Positions 1-5,377 of a stretch of 7,400 nt of DNA are shown here, one piece after another. Position 1 is the stretch's first letter. Each line of letters starts with the position of its first letter. Source of the DNA: Actinomycetes bacterium (GTDB lineage Bacteria; Actinomycetota; Actinomycetes; Actinomycetales; Cellulomonadaceae); assembly GCA_021793115.1 (NCBI GenBank), contig JAJYTJ010000179.1, forward strand, positions 1-7,400. The letters are read 5' to 3'. The notes beneath the pieces were generated by a model. The model made no database searches. It was not told the origin of the DNA and worked only from the letters and a program-made list of their open reading frames with translations. Position numbers and translations under genes: made by a program.

Positions 1-648
1 CCGATCTAGGCCCAGGCGTCCGGTGTTGATCGCTGAGGCCAGCGTGCCACCGACACCGACCCAGATCGGCAGCTGGTCTTGCAGGGCACGCGGACCGACG
101 TCGGCGTGGTCCAGGTCGGGCCGGAGCCGGCCGCGCCAGGTGATCGGATTCTGCTCGCGGATCTGCAGGAGCAGATCGAGCTTCTCTCGGAACAGGTCGG
201 CGTAGTCCTGGAGGTCGTAGCCGAACAGCGGGAACGATTCGGTGTACGAGCCGCGCCCGGCGATGATCTCCGCGCGGCCGCCGGAGAGCTGGTCGAGGGT
301 GGCGAACTGCTCCCACACCCGGACCGGATCGTCCGAGCTGAGTACGGTGACCGAACTCGTCAGCCGGATCCGCTCCGTTGCTTCGGCAGCCGCTGCCAGT
401 ACCACCGGCGGCGCGGAGCCGACGAAGTCGGTCCGGTGATGCTCACCCACCGCGAAGAGGTCGAGGCCGACCTGGTCAGCGACCCGAGCCTGCTCGATCG
501 TCTCCCGTGCGCGTTGGTGCGCCGACGGTGTCGTGCCGGTGACGGGGTCCGCGGTGATCTCGACGAAGGTCATGTGCCCGATTTCGAATGCGGAGCGCGC
601 GGCTGCGGTGCCCGCTCGGTCGACCTTGGTGGTGTCGGTGTCGTTCAT
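1..648 (-). CDS. LLM-class flavin-dependent oxidoreductase, N-terminal 216 residues (3' end outside window)
   Basis: The minus strand is open from an ATG at 648 to the window edge, giving 216 residues without a stop. Members are usually about 330-400 aa, so the C-terminal third or more is missing. The protein reads as a bacterial-luciferase-fold (TIM barrel) monooxygenase or reductase. The first beta strand is near residues 21-30 ([10 protein letters not shown]). The family hallmark FAVGEHHR is at 65-72. [12 protein letters not shown] (80-91), the [22 protein letters not shown] region (94-114), [17 protein letters not shown] (118-134) and LPIWVGVGG (193-201) are also typical. Such enzymes use FMNH2 or F420 to oxidise or reduce small organic substrates. 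The substrate here cannot be read. The first 20 residues are a variable leader. It lies 98 bp downstream of the crotonase-family gene on the same strand, so co-transcription is possible, but a strong inverted repeat separates them. The Shine-Dalgarno match before the ATG is weak (AAAGAGA). Confidence 0.9.
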   Translation of the reverse strand, partial: MNDTDTTKVDRAGTAAARSAFEIGHMTFVEITADPVTGTTPSAHQRARETIEQARVADQVGLDLFAVGEHHRTDFVGSAPPVVLAAAAEATERIRLTSSVTVLSSDDPVRVWEQFATLDQLSGGRAEIIAGRGSYTESFPLFGYDLQDYADLFREKLDLLLQIREQNPITWRGRLRPDLDHADVGPRALQDQLPIWVGVGGTLASAINTGRLGLDR

Positions 649-673
649 GCTCTGTCTCTTTCGATGGGGACCT

Positions 674-709
674 GGAGCTGGTCGACGACTGCCGACGCCG
701 ACCAGCTCC
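674..709. repeat. Perfect 11-bp inverted repeat upstream of the flavin oxidoreductase gene
   Basis: GGAGCTGGTCG at 674-684 is matched exactly by CGACCAGCTCC at 699-709, with a 14-base loop. On the plus-strand reading the pairing can extend by a U-G and two C-G pairs (671-712). It lies between the crotonase stop (747) and the oxidoreductase start (648), ending 26 bases before the ATG. In the minus-strand transcript it would form a stable stem-loop in the leader of the oxidoreductase gene. No T-rich run follows on the minus strand, so a standard intrinsic terminator is not supported. It could instead be an operator, an attenuator, or a stem that ends or stabilises the upstream message. Confidence 0.6.
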
Positions 710-746
710 GGGTGCGACGTGATTAGGACGGATCAACTGGGCGAGG

Positions 747-1634
747 TCACACCTCGGTGTCGGGGAGGCCCCAGATGTCCCGGGTGAGGGCGAATCCGGC
801 GGGGTCGATGTAGGCGCCGTCGTGCGCGATGCGGCTGTGCGCATGGCCCAGCGTGTGCACCGCGAACGCCGCTTGGAGTGCGTTCCACTGGCCCTGGATG
901 TCCGCTGTCTGGTTCACGGACTTCTTGGCCATCCGGAGGCCGAATGCGGGACGTGCGGCGATGCGCTCGGCGAGGGCGAGCGTGGCGGACTCCAGTTCAT
1001 CGCGCGCGACGACGCGAGAGACCATGCCGATCTGCTTGGCTTCCGCCGCCGTCATGGTCTCCCCGGTGAACAGGAACTCCTTGGCCCTGCGCGCACCCAG
1101 CTCCCACGGATGTAGGAAGAACTCGACGTGGCCGATGCCGAACCCGGTCACCGGATCGGCGAAGGTCGCGTCCTCGCTGGCCACGATCAGGTCGGCGGGC
1201 CACATGGTCATCATGCCGCCGGCGAAGACCCGCCCCTGGACCGCCGCGATGACCGGCTTGGGGAAGTTGCGCCAGCGCCAGTGCAGTTCGAGGAAGACCT
1301 CGGTCTCCCACGCCAGATCACCGGCGACACCGCCGCTGCCGAATCCACCTTCCAGCGTGACCTGCTCCATACCTTCCGTACTGAACAACGCTTCGACGTC
1401 GTGGCCGAGCGAGAAGTCGTCGCCCTCCGCCGCGAGCACGAACACGGCGACCGAATCGTCGGCCGCGGCTCGCTTGTAGGCCGCATCGAGTTGATAGAAG
1501 AGCCGCACGTCCTGCAGGTTCCCGTTCTCCGAGCGAGTCAGCGTCGCCCGAGCAACCCCCGGCGCCGGCTCGTCATACCGCACGCGATCGCCGGTCACCG
1601 CGGATTCGGGTTCGGGTCGGTCGTTCTCGGCCAT
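747..1634 (-). CDS. Crotonase-fold (enoyl-CoA hydratase/isomerase family) protein lacking both hydratase glutamates
   Basis: This 295-aa protein has the crotonase superfamily layout. The first oxyanion-hole segment is FSLGHDVEAL (74-83), the second is AAVQGRVFAGGMM (130-142), followed by ADLIVASEDATFADP (147-161), the C-terminal GETMTAAEAKQIGMVSRVV (191-209) and a helical tail. An ungapped alignment to rat enoyl-CoA hydratase places Met142 at the Glu144 position and Val162 at the Glu164 position. Both acid/base glutamates of true hydratases are therefore absent, while the CoA-thioester oxyanion hole looks intact. It probably acts on an acyl-CoA as an isomerase, hydrolase, lyase or other crotonase-type enzyme; the reaction is not known. 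I chose the ATG at 1634 because GAAGGG sits 6 bases upstream. An in-frame ATG at 1652 (adding MAEGND) has only a distant weak site. The frame stays open to 2165, but that part is antisense to the marR gene. It is divergent from that gene and probably under its control. Confidence 0.9.
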   Translation of the reverse strand: MAENDRPEPESAVTGDRVRYDEPAPGVARATLTRSENGNLQDVRLFYQLDAAYKRAAADDSVAVFVLAAEGDDFSLGHDVEALFSTEGMEQVTLEGGFGSGGVAGDLAWETEVFLELHWRWRNFPKPVIAAVQGRVFAGGMMTMWPADLIVASEDATFADPVTGFGIGHVEFFLHPWELGARRAKEFLFTGETMTAAEAKQIGMVSRVVARDELESATLALAERIAARPAFGLRMAKKSVNQTADIQGQWNALQAAFAVHTLGHAHSRIAHDGAYIDPAGFALTRDIWGLPDTEV

Positions 1635-1640
1635 GTCGTT

Positions 1641-1646
1641 CCCTTC
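1641..1646 (-). promoter_or_regulatory. Ribosome binding site deciding the crotonase start
   Basis: The minus-strand GAAGGG is 6 bases before the ATG at 1634. It lies inside the six-codon extension that would be used if translation began at the ATG at 1652, and so favours the shorter protein. Confidence 0.6.
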
Positions 1647-1692
1647 TGCCATCGTGAAGCGACGCCTTGTGACGTCTCGACCCGCAGAACAT

Positions 1693-1738
1693 TGTCTGCG
1701 CAGGCAGATATTCCCCGAATCATCTGCCTGCACAGACA
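1693..1738. promoter_or_regulatory. Paired palindromic operator between the divergent crotonase and marR genes
   Basis: A 17-bp arm at 1693-1709 (TGTCTGCGCAGGCAGAT) is matched at 16 of 17 positions by the reverse complement of 1722-1738, with a 12-bp spacer. Each arm is itself an imperfect palindrome of the form TCTG-N6-CAGA (1695-1708 and 1723-1736). The structure can therefore be seen as two 14-bp dimer sites 28 bp centre to centre. MarR dimers typically bind such short palindromes in the divergent intergenic region beside their own gene. The right site covers the expected -35 zone of marR, so binding would repress it. The left site lies upstream of the crotonase gene. That the adjacent MarR protein is the ligand is inferred from position. 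Confidence 0.8.
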
Positions 1739-1748
1739 TGTGTCGCAG

Positions 1749-1760
1749 TAGACTGCCGAC
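1749..1760 (+). promoter_or_regulatory. Candidate -10 box for a leaderless marR transcript
   Basis: TAGACT at 1749-1754 fits the actinobacterial TANNNT -10 pattern. A start 6-7 bases downstream would fall on or next to the A of the marR ATG at 1761, and no Shine-Dalgarno sequence is present before that ATG. Both facts point to a leaderless message. The -35 region at about 1725-1731 is poorly conserved and lies within the right operator site. Confidence 0.4.
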
Positions 1761-2213
1761 ATGGCCAACCCACGCCTGAGCGAGCTGGAGCACGAAGCCT
1801 GGCAGGGCTTCCTCTACACCCATGACCACGTGTGGCGAGAGATCGAAGCCGGCCTGGCTCCGTTGAACGTCAGCATGGCGGAATACAGCGTGCTGGCCTT
1901 GCTCGGGGAAGCCGGCCGAAACGGCATGCGGATGTCCGAGCTCGCCCGGCGGCGCTTGATGTCCACCGGGGGTTTCACCCGCCTGGCCGACCGGCTCGAG
2001 CGTCGTGGCCTCATCGAGCGGCGGCAGGCTGCGGATGACGCGCGTGGCTTCGTCGCCGTACTGACCCCCGAAGGGCGCAACGTCCTGCGCCGGGCGTGGC
2101 GGCAGCAGTACGCGGACCTGCGCCGTCTCTTTTTCGACCGGCTCGACGACGACGACCTGCGCCACCTGGCGCGCATCTGGGCCAAGCTCGGAGCTGGGTC
2201 ACCGACGCGCTAG
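1761..2213 (+). CDS. MarR-family winged-helix transcriptional regulator
   Basis: This 150-aa protein has the normal length and layout of MarR regulators. The N-terminal dimerisation helices (about 5-35) are followed by the NVSMAEYSVLALLGE helix (36-50). The HTH is at MRMSELARRRLMSTGGFTRL (56-75). Helix RLADRLERRGLIERR (74-88) leads into the wing (90-101, with the typical D93-R95 pair) and then LTPEGRNVLRRAW (101-113), the start of the C-terminal dimerisation helix. Such proteins are usually repressors released by small aromatic or phenolic ligands or by oxidation. There is no obvious redox cysteine in this one. It is transcribed divergently from the crotonase gene with a paired palindromic operator between them, which suggests autoregulation and control of the crotonase and flavin oxidoreductase genes. 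The ATG at 1761 has no Shine-Dalgarno site and is probably translated leaderless. Its TAG stop overlaps the stop of the convergent exporter gene. Confidence 0.94.
   Translation: MANPRLSELEHEAWQGFLYTHDHVWREIEAGLAPLNVSMAEYSVLALLGEAGRNGMRMSELARRRLMSTGGFTRLADRLERRGLIERRQAADDARGFVAVLTPEGRNVLRRAWRQQYADLRRLFFDRLDDDDLRHLARIWAKLGAGSPTR
2210..2213. other. CTAG: overlapping stop codons of convergent marR and lysE-type genes
   Basis: The marR stop TAG occupies 2211-2213 and the exporter stop TAG (minus strand) occupies 2210-2212. The four palindromic bases CTAG therefore end both genes. There is no space between them for a terminator, so each transcript must run into the other gene antisense. Confidence 0.9.
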
Positions 2214-2827
2214 CTGAGGAACTCGACGGTGAGGGCGACGACCATGCCGCCACCGAACAGGACGAGGAAGCCGCCCGAGAGCCTCGTGAGCCACGGGAGG
2301 ACGCGGTCCAGGTGGGCCAGAGCACGTCGTGACCCGAGACCGACGGCGACGAAGACATCCCACACCAGAACGACGCAGAACATCCAGATGCCGTAGAGCA
2401 CGAGTGTGAGCGGTGCCGCGGCTCGTACTGCGGCGGCGAGGCTGACGTAGAACAGCGCGTTCTTCGGGTTCAGCAGCCCTGAGGTCAGGCCGAGCCCGAG
2501 GTTCCTCAGCCAGGTCGTCCGCTGGGCGGTCAAGTCCTGATCGAGGTCGATCCGGCCACGTGATCTGAGGAATGCGGCGCCGATGAAGATCAAGAATCCA
2601 CCGCCGGCGAGTTGGAGCGGGTCGAGCAGCGCCGGATGCGAAAGGAGTGAGAGTCCGGAGAACGCGGCCGCGATGAAGATCCCGTTCGCTGCGGCGATAC
2701 CCAGGCACGCGCCGGTGGCGTTGCGCCAACCGCTGGTCATCGCGGTGCGCGCGATGAGGAAGAAGTCGACGCCGGGGATCAGCAACGCCAGGAGGTGCGC
2801 GATGACGACGGCGACGAACTGTTCCAT
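2210..2827 (-). CDS. LysE/RhtB-type amino-acid or metabolite exporter
   Basis: This 205-aa, strongly hydrophobic protein has the length typical of LysE-family translocators. The family signature near the N terminus is LALLIPGVDFFLIARTAM (13-30), a variant of the usual PGPD motif with Val for the second Pro. A GxxxGxxxAN-like stretch follows at 39-48 (GACLGIAAAN). The second hallmark, GLTSGLLNPKNALFYVSL (113-130), is intact. Five or six membrane segments can be recognised: about 4-24, 39-62, 72-88, 114-134, 139-165 and 182-201. The family exports basic or hydrophobic amino acids, homoserine lactone and related solutes from the cytoplasm. The substrate here is unknown. The ATG at 2827 is preceded by GGGGGA 3 bases upstream. 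The same frame is open to 3088, but that upstream part overlaps the araC-type gene and is not coding. It follows the AraC-family gene by 76 bp on the same strand, so that regulator is its likely controller. It ends tail to tail on marR. Confidence 0.92.
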   Translation of the reverse strand: MEQFVAVVIAHLLALLIPGVDFFLIARTAMTSGWRNATGACLGIAAANGIFIAAAFSGLSLLSHPALLDPLQLAGGGFLIFIGAAFLRSRGRIDLDQDLTAQRTTWLRNLGLGLTSGLLNPKNALFYVSLAAAVRAAAPLTLVLYGIWMFCVVLVWDVFVAVGLGSRRALAHLDRVLPWLTRLSGGFLVLFGGGMVVALTVEFLS

Positions 2828-2903
2828 CTCTCCCCCGGTGCGTGACGATGAGCCCGTCAAGCATTCAGGGGTTGTTCGGTCCGAGTCTTGTACGTTGTTG
2901 CAG

Positions 2904-3692
2904 TCAGCCCCGGTACGTGCCGGGCGAGGCCGCGACATGTGCGCGGAAGACGCGGTGGAAGTGACTCTGGTCGGTGAATCCCAGCGCGTGCGCCGTCTCG
3001 GCGATGGGATGACCCCCTCGAAGCATGCGCCGAGCCTGGATGATCCGGGCATTCTGTCGCCAGGCCAGCGGGGACAGTCCCGTGGCACGTCGCATCGCGC
3101 GGACGAGCTGGTACTTCGTCATGCCGATCATGCCGGCCAGCTCGCTCAACGCTGGATTCGACTCGTCGTGACGAAGACGATGCATGACCGGAGAAAGCCG
3201 GGCCGACAACTCGGGGTCGGCCTCACTCGCTACCAGATGAGCCGGTGACGCTGCTTCCAGTTCCGCGAACAAGACGGCCAACCGTGCCTCGATCGGTTCG
3301 GGGGCCGCGTCGGTGCAGATCGCGTCGGTCAGCGCACTGACCACCTGGTGCAGGCCGGGGCGACGTAGCACTCTGACCCCGTCGAGAAGGCGACTGGCTC
3401 GCATCCACCGCGCGAGTGAGGCCACCCAGTCTTGGTCCAGGTGAACCATCTGATACCGCCAGCGGTCCCCGTCCGGATTGCAGGCGTGTACGTGACCGGA
3501 CGGGATGACGACGACGTCACCGGGTTCCAGTCGAATCGTGCCGTGCAGCGGACCGGTGAGCACCGAGGTTCCCGCATCGATCGCGCCGACCGAGAACGAG
3601 TCGTGGGTATGCGGCCGGTAGCAACGATTCTCTTGGCACGATCGCCGGGCCTCCAGATGCGGCAACGCCGTACTGCGCCAGAATTCAGCCAC
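2904..3692 (-). CDS. AraC-family transcriptional regulator with N-terminal cupin domain
   Basis: The 262-aa product has an N-terminal AraC-ligand (cupin) domain. Its PHTHDSFSVGAID (27-39) and EPGDVVVIPSGHVHAC (56-71) supply the usual His pairs H28/H30 and H67/H69. A linker of helices follows (about 88-175). The C-terminal domain has two HTH motifs: ALSELAGMIGMTKYQLVRAM (181-200) followed by RRATGLSPLAW, and IAETAHALGFTDQSHFHRVF (230-249) ending in the characteristic ASPGTYR. Regulators of this build often sit beside LysE-type exporters and activate them when a ligand binds the cupin domain. I chose the GTG at 3692 because a perfect AAGGAGG lies 4 bases upstream; a longer in-frame ATG at 3719 would run through that site. 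It is followed by the exporter gene 76 bp downstream. Upstream is the MFS remnant, whose interruption may have changed how this gene is transcribed. Confidence 0.93.
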   Translation of the reverse strand: MAEFWRSTALPHLEARRSCQENRCYRPHTHDSFSVGAIDAGTSVLTGPLHGTIRLEPGDVVVIPSGHVHACNPDGDRWRYQMVHLDQDWVASLARWMRASRLLDGVRVLRRPGLHQVVSALTDAICTDAAPEPIEARLAVLFAELEAASPAHLVASEADPELSARLSPVMHRLRHDESNPALSELAGMIGMTKYQLVRAMRRATGLSPLAWRQNARIIQARRMLRGGHPIAETAHALGFTDQSHFHRVFRAHVAASPGTYRG

Positions 3693-3696
3693 GGGA

Positions 3697-3703
3697 CCTC
3701 CTT
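3697..3703 (-). promoter_or_regulatory. Strong Shine-Dalgarno deciding a GTG start
   Basis: AAGGAGG on the minus strand lies 4 bases upstream of the GTG at 3692. It fixes the AraC-type start there and argues against the in-frame ATG at 3719, which would put this site inside the coding region. Confidence 0.75.
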
Positions 3704-3782
3704 TTTCGGCTCGCGACACTGTGTCCGGCTTCCGACTGTGGCATCCGAGGTTACGCCGAGCCGGACCCCAGCGAGCCCGGCT

Positions 3783-4115
3783 TCACGTGCCCGAGCGCAC
3801 GAGCACGCTGGCCCCGACGAGCAGGGCGAGCATGAGCGCACCGAACGTGAGAACGGCGGCGGCGGCCGGGACGGCCTGCAGCAGGATCCCGAGCAGAATG
3901 ATCGGGACCGACATGCCGGCGTAGGCGGCCACGAAGAACCCGGCGAGCGCCTCGGCTCTGTTGGCCGCATCTGCGACCGAGACCACGGTCGTCACACTCG
4001 CTTTGAACAGCGTCCCCGTCCCCGCGCCCGTGACGATTCCACCGGCGAGAAAGGCGGGGAAGGCCATGTTGACCGGACTACTGGCGATCGCCGGGCTGAT
4101 AGACCTCTTGGCGCA
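3783..4115 (-). pseudogene. C-terminal remnant of an MFS transporter, 5' part lost
   Basis: The minus frame, open from 4115 to a TGA at 3783, encodes about 110 residues; MFS permeases are usually about 400. The readable part starts near MAFPAFLAGG (ATG at 4067) and holds roughly the last three membrane segments. These are AFPAFLAGGIVTGAGTGTLF, then EALAGFFVAAYAGMSVPIILLG, then VLTFGALMLALLVGASVLV, with the loop SVADAANRAE between the first two. This matches the end of drug/metabolite-type actinobacterial MFS transporters. The frame meets a stop at 4116-4118 and the recombinase gene starts at 4143 on the other strand, so no room remains for the first nine helices. No ribosome site precedes the ATG at 4067. 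It is best read as a gene cut by insertion of the recombinase element. A functional 94-aa membrane peptide is unlikely. It lies 90 bp upstream of the AraC-type gene on the same strand. Confidence 0.82.
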
Positions 4116-4116
4116 T

Positions 4117-4126
4117 CAGACGTCTG
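4117..4126. repeat. 10-bp perfect palindrome at the MFS/recombinase junction
   Basis: CAGACGTCTG lies between the last possible MFS codon and the recombinase ribosome site. Tyrosine recombinases often bind inverted half-sites near the crossover, so this could be part of the element's left attachment site, or an operator for the recombinase genes. A chance palindrome cannot be ruled out. Confidence 0.3.
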
Positions 4127-4127
4127 T

Positions 4128-4133
4128 GGGAGG
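4128..4133 (+). promoter_or_regulatory. Ribosome binding site for a TTG-started recombinase
   Basis: GGGAGG lies 9 bases before the TTG at 4143, the first plausible initiation codon in the recombinase frame. There is no in-frame ATG or GTG between the MFS remnant and the conserved N terminus. Confidence 0.5.
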
Positions 4134-4142
4134 TACCTGGCC

Positions 4143-5375
4143 TTGGCTCGTGATCTTGAAGAGCTGCGCGTTGACCGGCGTGGTTCCGTCCGACCCGGCG
4201 CTTCGGGCGTGGCGTGGCTCGTCTACGACGACACAGGCCACGCCATCAGGCCAGTTGCGGAGTTCCTCCGGGACTTCGCGGCGCGCGGCAACAGCCGGGG
4301 AAGTGTGCGCTCCTACGCCTACGCGCTGCTGCGCTGGTGGCGTTGGCTTGAGGCGGTCGGCGTCGATTGGGATCGGGCGACGCCGGCAGAGGTTCGCGAT
4401 CTGACGTTGTGGCTGCAGTTGCACCCCAAGCCGCGTCGTTCGCCGCGCACGGGATCGGCGACAACCGCCGGGACCGTGAATCAGGTGACGGGCAAGCGAT
4501 ACCTGGATGACCACTACGCGGCGCGCACGATCCGGCACAACAACGCGGTGATCTCGGCGTTCTATGAGTTCTTCGGTGACCAGGGGCTGGGGCCGGTGGT
4601 GAACCCGGTCGTGCGCGACCACCGCGGGCAGGGCCGCCCCAACGCACATCACAATCCGATGGAGCGATTCCGGCCCGAAGGGCGGGTCCGGTACAACCCG
4701 AAGGTGCCGCGCCGCCGGCCGCGGGCGCTCGACGATGACGCCTGGGGGTCGCTGTTCGACACACTGGGATCGAACCGCGACCGGGCACTGCTCGCGCTGA
4801 CGGTGAGCAACGGGGCCCGCGCTGCAGAGGTCCTCGGCCTGCGTGGCAGCGATGTGGACTGGGGCAACCAGCGGGTCCGGGTGATCCGCAAGGGCACCCG
4901 GGCCGAGCAGTGGCTGCCGGGAAGCAACGAGGCATTCGTGTGGCTGCGCCTCTACCTCGCCGAGGTCGGCGGCGTCGGTCCGGCCGATCCGCTGTGGGTC
5001 ACGCTGCGCAAGCGACGCGGCACCGATGGCGCCATGACCCGGATCCCACTGACGTATGAGGCGTTGCGGGCAGTACTGCGACGGGCGAACCAGAAGCTGG
5101 GGACGAACTGGTCGATGCACGATCTGCGACACACCTGCGCGTTGCGGATGGCCGGCGACGACGAGGTTTCACTGCGCGACGTGCAGACGATCTTGGGCCA
5201 CGCCCATCTGGAAACGACCGCGGAGATCTATCTCGTCGAGGACGAGCGGCACACCATCGAGCGGGTCGCGGCGCACCTGGCCCGGCTCGCTGAGCCAAGA
5301 CCAGAGCCAGTCCCGGTCGATCACGGCTACCGGCCCAGCGACCTGGCGGTGCTGTTCGGCGACGGGACGCTGTGA
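4143..5375 (+). CDS. Tyrosine recombinase/integrase, TnpA-like (first of a coupled pair)
   Basis: The product is about 410 aa. An N-terminal SAM-like core-binding domain (about 36-180, with VAEFLRDFAARGNSRGSVRS and YALLRWWRWLEAVGVDW) precedes the catalytic domain (about 195-385). The catalytic residues are present: Arg226 in NGARAAEVLGLRGSDVDW, Lys250 in VIRKGTRAEQW, His326 and Arg329 in HDLRHTCA, His353 in GHAHLETTAEIY, and the nucleophile Tyr363. The enzyme should cut and rejoin DNA at the element's attachment sites through a 3'-phosphotyrosyl link. I placed the start at TTG 4143 because GGGAGG is 9 bases upstream. The frame is open back to 3432, but that part is antisense to the AraC-type gene and the MFS remnant. 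A basic Arg/Pro-rich insert (KPRRSPRTGSATT) and a second one (EGRVRYNPKVPRRRPR) link the subdomains. The TGA overlaps the ATG of the second recombinase by one base, so the two are probably made together. Confidence 0.92.
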   Translation: MARDLEELRVDRRGSVRPGASGVAWLVYDDTGHAIRPVAEFLRDFAARGNSRGSVRSYAYALLRWWRWLEAVGVDWDRATPAEVRDLTLWLQLHPKPRRSPRTGSATTAGTVNQVTGKRYLDDHYAARTIRHNNAVISAFYEFFGDQGLGPVVNPVVRDHRGQGRPNAHHNPMERFRPEGRVRYNPKVPRRRPRALDDDAWGSLFDTLGSNRDRALLALTVSNGARAAEVLGLRGSDVDWGNQRVRVIRKGTRAEQWLPGSNEAFVWLRLYLAEVGGVGPADPLWVTLRKRRGTDGAMTRIPLTYEALRAVLRRANQKLGTNWSMHDLRHTCALRMAGDDEVSLRDVQTILGHAHLETTAEIYLVEDERHTIERVAAHLARLAEPRPEPVPVDHGYRPSDLAVLFGDGTL

Positions 5376-5377
5376 TG
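5373..5377 (+). other. TGATG stop/start overlap coupling the two recombinases
   Basis: The TGA of the first recombinase (5373-5375) shares its A with the ATG of the second (5375-5377). No good independent Shine-Dalgarno lies just upstream apart from GACGGGACG, so reinitiation by terminating ribosomes is the likely mode, giving a fixed ratio of the two proteins. Confidence 0.7.

Noticed and set aside
79..726. 215-aa plus-strand frame opposite the flavin oxidoreductase
   Set aside because: The minus strand gives an uninterrupted luciferase-like protein. The plus frame is its shadow.
1653..2165. Extension of the crotonase reading frame to a 472-aa protein
   Set aside because: The extra part is exactly antisense to the marR gene, carries no crotonase-family motif and crosses the operator. 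GAAGGG marks the real start at 1634.
2828..3088. Longer 292-aa form of the exporter
   Set aside because: The extension overlaps the conserved C-terminal HTH of the AraC-type gene in another frame, and the family signature starts right at the ATG at 2827.
3715..3725. GACACTGTGTC palindrome upstream of the AraC-type gene as an operator
   Set aside because: It is a single 11-bp palindrome with no partner and unclear promoter context, too weak to call.
3759..3782. AGCCGG/CCGGCT hairpin just after the MFS stop as a terminator
   Set aside because: The stem is only 6 bp, the loop is 12 bases and no T run follows. GC-rich sequence produces such pairings often.
4069..4102. TTGACC ... GATAG as a promoter for the recombinases
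   Set aside because: The spacing between the two elements is over 20 bases, and the first element lies in MFS coding sequence.
3432..4142. Extension of the first recombinase frame to a 647-aa protein
   Set aside because: This stretch is antisense to the AraC-type gene and the MFS remnant, and its sequence is low-complexity Arg/Gly/Glu text typical of GC-rich shadow frames.
4116..5132. 338-aa open frame on the minus strand opposite the first recombinase
   Set aside because: It is the complement of a well-supported recombinase with all catalytic residues. It has no recognisable motif and many Pro/Arg/His repeats expected from antisense high-GC codons.
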